Part shown: in pieces, positions 6,504 to 12,641 of the stretch
Layout of the letters: the number at the start of each line of letters is the position of its first letter
Numbering within the stretch: the first letter of the stretch is position 1
Source of the DNA: an uncultured Alphaproteobacteria bacterium
Lineage (GTDB): Bacteria; Pseudomonadota; Alphaproteobacteria; Caulobacterales; Caulobacteraceae
Length of the DNA: 17,633 bases
Assembly (NCBI GenBank): GCA_903928755.1
Contig: CAIYSH010000460.1
Location: forward strand, 1 to 17,633
Direction of reading: 5' to 3'
Position numbers and translations under genes: made by a program
Notes under the pieces: model-generated
Databases searched by the model: none
The model's input: only the letters and a program-made list of their open reading frames with translations
Told to the model about the DNA's origin: nothing

Positions 6504-7339
6504 AACCAGAAGACAGTGAATGGATTGCCGCTCTCTGCAGCAGACTGATCGGTCTGAAGGTGGATCCCGAAAAGACCTATCTCATCGACAGCCGGCTGTC
6601 CGTGGTCGCACGCCGGGAAAGCTTCCAGTCTGTCGAAGACCTGATTACGTCCGTCCGGAACGACAGCGATGACCGCATGGCATGGGCTCTTGTCGAGGCC
6701 ATGGCAGCCGGAGAATCCAGCTTCTTCCGGGACCGCACGCCGTTTGCATGTTTCCGTGACGAAATTCTCCCCGCAATGGGCCAGGTTCGAGGAAACAGAC
6801 CGATCCGGGTATGGAGCGCAGGGTGTGGTGCAGGCCAGGAGATCTATTCCCTGGCCATGATCGTCAATGATGGCCTTGCCGGCCGCCCACCCGAAACCCA
6901 GATTCAGCTCTTTGGCTCAGATCTATCCAACCGGGCGATGGAAAAAGCCCAGAGCGGGATCTACACACACTTCGAAGTTCAGAGAGGCCTGCCGATCCGG
7001 AGCCTTGTACGACACTTCCAGAGGGCTGAGGACATGTGGGTCCTCAATGCACCCATCCGGCAAATGGTCCGCTGGCGTCAACTGAACCTCATTTCCGATC
7101 AAACTGCGGCGGGCGGCTTTGACATCATCTTCTGCCGCAATGTGCTGTGCAACATGACCGATGCAGCCCGCAAGAAAACCCTTGAAGGCCTGGCGCATGC
7201 CCTGAGCCCGGACGGCTTCCTGTTTCTGGGCGAGGGCGAAAGTACCAGGGCACTGGAAGGTGCGTTTAACGCCGTCGCAGACCGGCCTGGTCTCTACGCC
7301 CGCAATCAGGCCTTCCGGCCCGCAGTCCAGGCGGCCTGA
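6500..7339 (+). CDS. cheR: CheR-type protein-glutamate O-methyltransferase
   Basis: This 279-residue cytoplasmic enzyme should use S-adenosylmethionine to methylate glutamates of chemoreceptors. The N-terminal all-alpha CheR domain spans about 1-80 and ends with AAGESSFFRD (69-78; usual TTNETxFFRD). The SAM-binding domain has IRVWSAGCGAGQEIYSLAM (102-120), FGSDLSNRAMEKAQSGIY (138-155) and FDIIFCRNVLCNM (207-219; usual DLIFCRNVLIYF). Changes from the consensus are conservative: Gly for the Asn-Glu pair in the NET motif, and CNM for IYF. It overlaps the receiver stop by 4 bp. No chemoreceptor, CheA or CheB lies in the window, so its target is elsewhere. It could also serve a non-chemotaxis signalling array. 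Confidence 0.92.
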   Translation: MKPEDSEWIAALCSRLIGLKVDPEKTYLIDSRLSVVARRESFQSVEDLITSVRNDSDDRMAWALVEAMAAGESSFFRDRTPFACFRDEILPAMGQVRGNRPIRVWSAGCGAGQEIYSLAMIVNDGLAGRPPETQIQLFGSDLSNRAMEKAQSGIYTHFEVQRGLPIRSLVRHFQRAEDMWVLNAPIRQMVRWRQLNLISDQTAAGGFDIIFCRNVLCNMTDAARKKTLEGLAHALSPDGFLFLGEGESTRALEGAFNAVADRPGLYARNQAFRPAVQAA

Positions 7340-7392
7340 GAATTTCCACGGCAGCCCTGGCGTCGCCACATTCCGATGGCCATATTGACCTC

Positions 7393-7704
7393 ATGAAAAA
7401 ACGTCTCTCCCTGACTGTCCTGGTTCTCGCACTGCTGGGCACGACCTCGGCCATGGCTCAGGTCAAACCGATCGAAGGGCAGATTGTGCGCGCTGCCGAT
7501 GGCGTCATTCTGGGCCAGGTCCAGAAGGTTGTCACCGATGCCGCCGGACACCCGACCCAGGTTCTGGTCCAGCCGAAGGGCGCAAAAACCCAGTCCCCCC
7601 ACAGCCTGTCCGTAAAAAGCCTGACAGAAACACCCGAAGGGCTGAGGGCTCCGATTTCCAAGGCGGAATTCGACGCCATGCCCGTCATCGACCTGGAAAA
7701 CTGA
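7393..7704 (+). CDS. Small exported protein with PRC-barrel-like segment
   Basis: This is a 103-residue protein. Residues 1-22 form a clear Sec signal peptide (MKKR, then a Leu/Val-rich core, ending AMA before Q23). The mature part has IVRAADGVILGQVQKVVTDAAGHPTQVLV, which resembles the beta-barrel of PRC-type domains that sense or bind small ligands or proteins. The match is by pattern only. The ATG is preceded by only a weak ribosome binding site. It lies 53 bp after cheR on the same strand, so read-through is possible, but no functional link is evident. Confidence 0.7.
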   Translation: MKKRLSLTVLVLALLGTTSAMAQVKPIEGQIVRAADGVILGQVQKVVTDAAGHPTQVLVQPKGAKTQSPHSLSVKSLTETPEGLRAPISKAEFDAMPVIDLEN

Positions 7705-7708
7705 ACCC

Positions 7709-7756
7709 ATCAGGGTGGCTTTCGCGCCAACGGGTCCTGATCTAGTCTCCTGATCT
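7709..7756 (+). repeat. Dyad and 9-bp direct repeat upstream of the exported hydrolase
   Basis: ATCAGG at 7709-7714 is complementary to CCTGAT at 7736-7741, enclosing a shorter TGGC/GCCA stem. TCCTGATCT occurs twice, at 7735-7743 and 7748-7756, with a 13-base period. It may be a weak terminator of the previous gene or a pair of protein half-sites before the hydrolase. Neither is proven. Confidence 0.3.
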
Positions 7757-7781
7757 TACAGAATGACAGGGGGGTGCTGGA

Positions 7782-8708
7782 TTGAGCCGGAACATCAGAA
7801 AAACTGCCCGCGCCGCCGGGCTTGCTCTGGCATTGGCCGCGTCCTCAGCCGTCAACATCGCGGCGGCAGCCCCCCGCTACGAAGATCGATACGCCGTGAA
7901 TGCCGGCGTCCGGCTGCACTATGTGGCGACGGGACGAGGGCCCCTTGTGGTCATGCTCCACGGATTTCCCGAATACTGGGGTTTCTACCGTGGCCTCATG
8001 GAGGAACTGAAAGGTAAATACCGTGTCGTGGCGGTCGATCTCCGGGGTTACAATCTGTCGGACAAGCCAGCTGGCGAGGCTGCTTACGCCATGCCGCTCC
8101 TGGTAAACGATGTTGAAGCCGTCATCCGTGCCGAGGGCCAAAGTCATGCCATCGTCGTCGGGCACGACTGGGGCGCGGCGATCGCCTGGCAGGTGGCCAT
8201 GACACGGCCAGATCTCGTGTCGCGCCTGGTGGCAATGTCTGTCCCCCACCCGGCCGAATTTGCACGGGAGTTGGCGACCAACCCGGTCCAGCAACGCAAC
8301 AGCCAGTATGCGCGAAACTTCCAGATTCCCGGATTTGAAAAGAATCTGCGGCCTGAAATGTTCACCCAGGGTGCTTCAGACGATTTCAAGGCGGAATGGA
8401 CCGAGGCCCTGCGCCGGTCAGATTTCTCCAGCCTGCTGAACTACTATCGCGCCAATTATCCGAAAACCGCCGGAGATGCCGCAGCTTTGGCCACACCCGT
8501 AGCCATGCCCGCCATCGGGGTCCCGGTCCTTGTGATCCACGGCCTGAAGGACGCCGCCCTGCAGGCAGGCGGGCATTCAGGCACATGGAATCATGTGACC
8601 GCCGACACGACCCTGCTGATGATCCCGGCAGCAGGCCACGACGTCCAGCATGACGCCCCGGCCCTGGTGAACAGAACCATTCACGACTGGCTGAAGGCAC
8701 GTCCCTGA
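7782..8708 (+). CDS. Exported alpha/beta hydrolase, epoxide hydrolase-like
   Basis: This is a 308-residue enzyme. A signal peptide covers about residues 1-30 (RKTARAAG, hydrophobic Ala/Leu core, then AAAA), so it should act in the periplasm. Oxyanion loop HGFPE is at 60-64. The nucleophile elbow GHDWG (127-131) has Asp D129, as in epoxide hydrolases and haloalkane dehalogenases. Acid D257 sits in HGLKDAAL and the base is H286 in AAGHDVQHDAP. Lid tyrosines that activate epoxides are plausible at LNYYRANY (Y222, Y226). The HGFPE-GHDWG combination favours epoxide hydrolase over dehalogenase. The start is TTG at 7782, supported by a GGGGGG run 7 nt upstream; no ATG lies near. It converges on the small secreted protein gene. 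Confidence 0.83.
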   Translation: MSRNIRKTARAAGLALALAASSAVNIAAAAPRYEDRYAVNAGVRLHYVATGRGPLVVMLHGFPEYWGFYRGLMEELKGKYRVVAVDLRGYNLSDKPAGEAAYAMPLLVNDVEAVIRAEGQSHAIVVGHDWGAAIAWQVAMTRPDLVSRLVAMSVPHPAEFARELATNPVQQRNSQYARNFQIPGFEKNLRPEMFTQGASDDFKAEWTEALRRSDFSSLLNYYRANYPKTAGDAAALATPVAMPAIGVPVLVIHGLKDAALQAGGHSGTWNHVTADTTLLMIPAAGHDVQHDAPALVNRTIHDWLKARP

Positions 8709-8746
8709 AGACCTCTGCCTTCAGTCCAGCCGCAATGACAGCCTGA

Positions 8747-8947
8747 TTATTTTACAGGAACTGCGCCCGGAGCGCTGCACTTGGCGAACTTGCCCTTGGC
8801 GTCCTTGCACCGGGTGGGCTGCGCCATGGGGGCCGCGGCGCACTTTATGAACTTGCCCTTCGCATCCCGGCACTGGGCTGCCTCGGCGGAAAAGCCGACA
8901 CCGGACATGAGAACTGCAATAGCCGAAGCCACTATGATGGAACGCAT
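8747..8947 (-). CDS. Tiny secreted protein with duplicated Cys-bounded motif
   Basis: This 66-residue protein has a signal peptide over about residues 1-24 (MRSIIVASAIAVLMSG, then SAEAA). The mature part, some 42 residues, is built from two copies of C(R/K)DAKGKFxKC at residues 26-36 and 47-57, joined by an Ala/Pro linker. Four cysteines could make one disulfide per copy. The start at 8945-8947 is chosen for the GGAG 6 nt upstream; a longer frame reaching 9022 has no signal peptide at its start. I do not recognise a named family; short secreted proteins with similar CxDAKGKF units occur in alphaproteobacteria. Its role is unknown. It converges on the exported hydrolase, with 38 bp between stops. 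Confidence 0.72.
   Translation of the reverse strand: MRSIIVASAIAVLMSGVGFSAEAAQCRDAKGKFIKCAAAPMAQPTRCKDAKGKFAKCSAPGAVPVK
8777..8872 (-). repeat. Internal protein repeat C(R/K)DAKGKFxKC, two copies
   Basis: Copy 1 is at residues 26-36 and copy 2 at 47-57 of the 66-aa protein. Eight of eleven positions are identical and one more is a conservative R/K change. The DNA of the two copies differs at several third positions, so the similarity has probably been kept at the protein level. Confidence 0.75.
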
Positions 8948-9025
8948 GGTCAACTCCATTTTGGACCCCAAGGTTTCCACATTTACAATCGAAAATCCAT
9001 CCTGATCCGAGACGACCCTCAAGTC

Positions 9026-9436
9026 TTATGCACCGCCCCGCGGCCGTCCTGCTTCAGGTGCCCTTGCTGTCATGAAGGCGGAGACCAGGCTCGACGTCAT
9101 CTTCGGGTTGCGCACGGCAACCAGTCCGATGCCGACCAGGGCGGCGGCTGTCAGCAGGGGCCGGCTCCGCGCCTGCTCGAACAGTGTGGTCAAGATATCC
9201 GCTTCGGGCGCAGCCTGCCGCCTTGGTGCGGGTTGGGCCGACAGCAGCGCTGCAACGGCCAGTATCAGAATGACAATGAGGGTCGCGCCCGCGACGCCGA
9301 CTGCGGCAAGGGCGGGACCGACACTTGGGGTCAGGGCTGAGAACAAGGCGAAGGCCAAGGCCAGGACGAAAACCCCTGTCGCAACCACCAGGGCTGAGAT
9401 GGCGCAGGCCACCAATATGGCGCGCTTGACGATCAA
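9026..9436 (-). CDS. Membrane protein, YqjE/holin-superfamily III-like
   Basis: This is a 136-residue inner-membrane protein. Two hydrophobic helices are clear: about 5-34 (ILVACAISALVVATGVFVLA onward) and 42-66 (PALAAVGVAGATLIVILILAVAALL). A Pro/Arg-rich linker follows, and a third, weaker hydrophobic stretch is at 93-109. This layout resembles the YqjE/phage-holin-like proteins usually found next to YqjD. Its start overlaps the stop of the YqjD-like gene by 4 bp (ATGA), so the two are translationally coupled. Primary sequence alone does not prove the family. The function of such proteins is largely unknown, with links to envelope and stress responses. Confidence 0.62.
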   Translation of the reverse strand: MIVKRAILVACAISALVVATGVFVLALAFALFSALTPSVGPALAAVGVAGATLIVILILAVAALLSAQPAPRRQAAPEADILTTLFEQARSRPLLTAAALVGIGLVAVRNPKMTSSLVSAFMTARAPEAGRPRGGA

Positions 9437-9744
9437 CGGCTCCGACCGCCAGCCAGCAGCATGCCGATCAGCACACCGACACCAAGAGCAGCGCCTGCGG
9501 CGGCCAGTGGACGCTCCTTGACCTTTTCCGTCACATACTTCTGGGCCTCGTCCAGATGCTCAGCTGTGGTGTCCGCATAGGTCCGGGTATGGGCTCGGAT
9601 CTGCTCAACACTTTCGGCGACGATTTTCTCGAAGTGCTTGGCCGCTTCCGCAAAGCGGCGCTCGGCCTGGGACGCCACTTCGGCAGCGGTTTCGGCCACA
9701 GTCTCGACGGTCTCTTTTGCAGTGGCGGCGGCTTTGGCAGGCAT
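9433..9744 (-). CDS. DUF883/YqjD-ElaB-like membrane-anchored protein
   Basis: This is a 103-residue protein. Residues 1-75 are a long charged amphipathic helix rich in Ala and Glu (KETVETVAETAAEVASQAER, then HTRTYADTTAEHLDEAQKYV). The C-terminus is a glycine-rich membrane anchor, RPLAAAGAALGVGVLIGMLL, ending GGRSR. This is the DUF883 (YqjD/ElaB) architecture; in E. coli these proteins sit in the inner membrane by the C-terminal helix and bind ribosomes in stationary phase. I chose the ATG at 9742-9744, which follows GGAAAG at 5 nt; a TTG ten codons upstream lacks such a site. The gene is divergent from the HWE kinase and coupled to the YqjE-like gene. Confidence 0.78.
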   Translation of the reverse strand: MPAKAAATAKETVETVAETAAEVASQAERRFAEAAKHFEKIVAESVEQIRAHTRTYADTTAEHLDEAQKYVTEKVKERPLAAAGAALGVGVLIGMLLAGGRSR

Positions 9745-9911
9745 GATGACTTTCCAGTAAGGGCTGATATGCAACAGGCGTTTAAGAGATCGGAATGAGC
9801 ATGGCCTTTATCAAGATGCTTAGCGGTTTCTTGGCGTCTCGGAAAGGCGGTGAATTATCGCCACTGCGGCGAATTTTCCGATCTCGCCAGCTGTCGCTCG
9901 CGGAGAAGGTG

Positions 9912-9932
9912 ATGCATAAGATAATCCCATGA
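9912..9932 (+). promoter_or_regulatory. Six-codon leader ORF coupled to the kinase start
   Basis: ATG CAT AAG ATA ATC CCA TGA encodes MHKIIP. GGAG at 9902-9905 sits 6 nt before its ATG, the best ribosome binding site near the kinase gene. Its stop TGA overlaps the kinase ATG (9929-9931) as ATGA. The kinase itself has no ribosome binding site at normal spacing, so its translation probably depends on ribosomes finishing the leader. Confidence 0.5.
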
Positions 9933-11353
9933 CCACGATATCGGCGGATCTCATTCTGGATCGCCACAGACTTGACCGGGCCCTTACCGCTTCAGGGCTC
10001 GGCGAGTACGAATGGGATATGGCTGGACAGGTTTTCCGGATCAGTGCCAGGGCGGCGACCATAACCGGCTGGCCGGCCGGGAGCGTGGCCACAGGGCAAT
10101 CCAACCCGCTTTTTGAACGCATACACCCGGAGGACCGTGAGGCCGCTGCAACCGGGATCACCACGGCCTTGCACACCAAAGGCACGTTTGACGCTGAATA
10201 CAGGTTGGCCAGGACGGACGCCGAGGACATGGTCTGGGTGCGGGCCAGCGGGGTTCAGATCCGGGATGAGACGGGAAAACCCATCGCGGTATGCGGCTTC
10301 CTCAGTGACATAACCCGCCAGCGCATGGTCGAAGACCAGGGTCGGACCCTGATGGCGGAACTGGATCACCGGGTTAAGAACGTCCTGGCGACGGTTCAGG
10401 CCCTGGCCCAGCAGACCGCGAAACGCACCCGCTCCCTGGAGGGCTTCCTGTCCAACTTTGCCGGCCGCCTGAAATCCATGGCGGCCGCCAATGAGCTGCT
10501 GACCGCGGCCAGGTGGCGGGGCGCAGCCATTTCCCACCTTGTCGCTGCGGAGCTCGGTGGTATTGCCCAAGGCCAGACGCGGGCTGACGGCCCGGAACTG
10601 TTCCTGACGCCTCGCGCAGCAAATGCGCTGGCACTGGGGCTTCATGAGCTGGCGACGAACGCACTGAAATTCGGGGCCCTGTCCACCGAAAGTGGCCAGG
10701 TCGACCTGTATTGGACCGAGACCCCGGAGGGCGGCTTCAGGTTGACCTGGACAGAGTCCGGGGGCCCGACCGTGCGCCAGCCCAAACGGCTTGGCTTCGG
10801 CTCGACCCTGCTCGCACAGGTCACAGGGCGAGAGCTCGCGGGCCAGACCCGGGTGGAATACCTGGCTGCGGGTGTGCACGTTACGCTCACGGCCGGAAAG
10901 GCATCGGTCGTCAGTCGACCCGACCCCGCTCCGATTGCCCTCCAGACGAGGGAAGCTCCCGGGAGCGAGGGGCGCAGGCTGGATTCAGTGGGCCCGGGCT
11001 GTCTGAAGGGACGGCGCATACTGATTGTCGAAGATGCGGTGCTTCTCGCACTTGAGTTGGAAACCGGGCTCTCCGAGGCTGGTGCCAGCGTCATAGGCCC
11101 GGCCTATGAACTCGCAGAAGCCATGGCTTTTCTGGATCAACCCATCGACATTGCCGTTCTGGATGCCAATCTGAATGGTCAATCGGTCATGCCGGTGGCA
11201 CAGGCCCTTGCTGAGCGGCGCATTCCCTTCATTTTCGCAACAGGCTATGGGGATACGGGCGCTGCCCTTGCGGGATTCAATGCGCCGATCGTCCGTAAAC
11301 CCTATGACGTCAGCCAGGTTGCCCAGGCCATAGTGGAATTACTGCGGGACTGA
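9929..11353 (+). CDS. PAS-HWE histidine kinase-receiver hybrid
   Basis: This is a 474-residue soluble sensor without membrane segments. A PAS domain covers about 14-130 (GLGEYEWDM, IHPEDR, VWVRASGVQIRDETGKPIAVCGFLSDIT). The HWE kinase core follows: the phospho-His region LMAELDHRVKNVLATVQALAQQ with H147, the N-box GLHELATNALKFGALS (237-252), the diagnostic W-x-E (W274, E276) and GFGSTLL (289-295). A C-terminal receiver (about 362-474) has E368/D369, phospho-acceptor D412 in VLDANLNG, T438 and K457 in VRKPY. HWE kinases are common in alphaproteobacteria and often feed light or general-stress pathways. Receiver feedback inside the same protein is expected. It starts at ATG 9929, coupled to a leader ORF. 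It is divergent from the YqjD/YqjE-like pair. Confidence 0.93.
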   Translation: MTTISADLILDRHRLDRALTASGLGEYEWDMAGQVFRISARAATITGWPAGSVATGQSNPLFERIHPEDREAAATGITTALHTKGTFDAEYRLARTDAEDMVWVRASGVQIRDETGKPIAVCGFLSDITRQRMVEDQGRTLMAELDHRVKNVLATVQALAQQTAKRTRSLEGFLSNFAGRLKSMAAANELLTAARWRGAAISHLVAAELGGIAQGQTRADGPELFLTPRAANALALGLHELATNALKFGALSTESGQVDLYWTETPEGGFRLTWTESGGPTVRQPKRLGFGSTLLAQVTGRELAGQTRVEYLAAGVHVTLTAGKASVVSRPDPAPIALQTREAPGSEGRRLDSVGPGCLKGRRILIVEDAVLLALELETGLSEAGASVIGPAYELAEAMAFLDQPIDIAVLDANLNGQSVMPVAQALAERRIPFIFATGYGDTGAALAGFNAPIVRKPYDVSQVAQAIVELLRD

Positions 11354-11451
11354 GGTTTGCCATCGGCTGGCATCGATCCGCACCTGTAGCCTCGAGCGTT
11401 TCGTCTGAAATTCGCGGCCTGCCCTTGTGACTGCACCCGGAGACCACCCTT

Positions 11452-11625
11452 ATGTCCGATCCATCTGACGATCACCCTGACGAGACCCCGATGCAGAAGG
11501 CGTTGCGACTCAAAAAGGCGGCCGTGGACCTGCGCCCCAAACCCCCTCGGGGCGGCCGCTTCCAGCGGGAGCAGGCCGCTGCCCACGCTTCGGGCTCGAA
11601 ATCCAAGCCCTGGATGTCCCGTTGA
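11452..11625 (+). CDS. Small conserved-type hypothetical protein, 57 aa
   Basis: This is a 57-codon gene, from ATG 11452-11454 to TGA 11623-11625. The product is hydrophilic: an acidic N-terminus (SDPSDDHPDETP), then MQKALRLKKAAVD, the basic, Pro/Gly-rich KPPRGGRFQREQAA, and the end SKPWMSR. CGGAGA lies about 9 nt before the ATG. Similar short proteins with a QKALRLKKAA core and a PWMSR-like end are, to my recollection, widespread and unnamed in alphaproteobacteria. The basic body suggests nucleic-acid or ribosome contact, but this is inference. It lies 98 bp after the HWE kinase on the same strand and ends 8 bp before the stop of the converging hydrolase gene. Confidence 0.72.
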   Translation: MSDPSDDHPDETPMQKALRLKKAAVDLRPKPPRGGRFQREQAAAHASGSKSKPWMSR

Positions 11626-11633
11626 CCTGCAGC

Positions 11634-12434
11634 CTAACCCTTGAGAAAGGCCGCGATGGTCGGCATGGCGGCGCGATCCTGTAACATGAACATGTGGCCG
11701 CCCTTGAAGAACTGCAGGACCGAGCCCGGGATCTGAAGGGCAAGATTCAGCTGGCTCTCAGGCGGTGCGACCCCGTCAAACCTGCCCGCAGCAAGCAGGA
11801 CCGGAACCGCGATAGCTGGCAGCCGGTCCCAGACATCATGATCGGCCCGGGCCTCCAGCTGCCGATGGGCACCAACCTGCCTGTTCGGCTCATCGGCGTA
11901 GGGGTCAGGCGCCGCTGTGACCGAGAGCGCCTGGGCAAAGGCCTCTGGATTGGCAGCCGCCCATTCCGCAGTCAAACGGGTGTCGCTGAAGGGCATGAGA
12001 TGACGGGCGCGGTCTTCGCCGGTCAGGTGCTCGATCGTATGAAACGGAAAGGATGAGCCGCCCGCCCCGCCCGGCGAGGTGCAGGCCAGGACCAGACGCG
12101 TAACCCGGGTCGGATGCCTCAGGATCAATTCCTGGGCCACCATGCCGCCAAAGGACACGCCGATCACTCTGGCGTCGGGCCAGCCCAGATGATCCATCAA
12201 CGCCGCAGCATCATCGGCATAGTCGGCCATGGTGTAGCGGACATCCGGCTTGTCGGAACGACCGAGCCCTCTCTGGTCATAGGCGACCATGTCAAAGGTT
12301 CTGGCGAGGGGCCCATCCATCTGGTTGGGTCTGTTGCGCAGATCGGCCCCCGTGCCTGAGATGAACAGCAGGCGCTCACCGGTCCCGGCGCGCTCATAAT
12401 ACAGGTTCAATCCGTTGACCGGGGCGATGGGCAT
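11634..12434 (-). CDS. Alpha/beta hydrolase (3-oxoadipate enol-lactonase-like family)
   Basis: This is a 266-residue cytoplasmic hydrolase with no signal peptide. The catalytic triad is visible: Ser S94 in GVSFGG, Asp D220 in AGRFDGVAPP, and His H247 in KGGHMFML. GTGADLRNR near residue 27 is the oxyanion loop, and YDQRGLGRSDKP (52-63) is the usual strand 4-loop motif. The overall pattern resembles PcaD-like enol-lactonases and general esterases, so the substrate cannot be named. I chose the ATG at 12432-12434; an in-frame GTG at 12506 would begin inside the terminator of the upstream gene. The ribosome binding site is weak. A TTGACC -35-like hexamer (12491-12496, minus strand) has no convincing -10 partner. 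Confidence 0.85.
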   Translation of the reverse strand: MPIAPVNGLNLYYERAGTGERLLFISGTGADLRNRPNQMDGPLARTFDMVAYDQRGLGRSDKPDVRYTMADYADDAAALMDHLGWPDARVIGVSFGGMVAQELILRHPTRVTRLVLACTSPGGAGGSSFPFHTIEHLTGEDRARHLMPFSDTRLTAEWAAANPEAFAQALSVTAAPDPYADEPNRQVGAHRQLEARADHDVWDRLPAIAVPVLLAAGRFDGVAPPESQLNLALQIPGSVLQFFKGGHMFMLQDRAAMPTIAAFLKG

Positions 12435-12507
12435 GGGGCGGGATCCGTCCGTTTGACTGCAAATTCCAATGGGCCGCAGGGCTGTGATGCGGTCAAGGTT
12501 GGACACG

Positions 12508-12542
12508 AAAAGAAAAACCGCCCGGGCGAGGGGCCCAGGCGG
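12508..12542 (-). terminator. Rho-independent terminator of the TonB-dependent receptor gene
   Basis: In the minus-strand transcript CCGCCUGGGC pairs with GCCCGGGCGG, 10 bp with one U-G pair, around a five-base loop. It is followed directly by TTTTTCTTTT. It lies about 100 bp after the receptor stop and before the alpha/beta hydrolase gene, so those two are separate transcription units. Confidence 0.88.
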
Positions 12543-12613
12543 CTCAGCAGTTCAGATACCGGGACGGATACGGGGAGGTGTCGGCCCGGATCTGCTGTCG
12601 AAATCGAAGGTCA

Positions 12614-12634
12614 CCGACGCCAGTCTGGCGTCGG
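12614..12634 (-). other. Hairpin just after the TonB receptor stop
   Basis: CCGACGCCA and TGGCGTCGG form a perfect 9-bp stem with a three-base loop, starting 7 bases beyond the stop codon. No T-run follows. It is probably a 3'-end stability element or a backup to the terminator further on. Confidence 0.55.
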
Positions 12635-12641
12635 CCGCATC

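Noticed and set aside
9841..9870. Imperfect inverted repeat TCGCC-N5-GGCGA in the kinase upstream spacer
   Set aside because: The arms are only 5 bp before a mismatch; such pairs are common in sequence this rich in GC.
9992..10879. 295-codon minus-strand frame opposite the HWE kinase
   Set aside because: It overlaps a kinase with all expected motifs and has no motif of its own.
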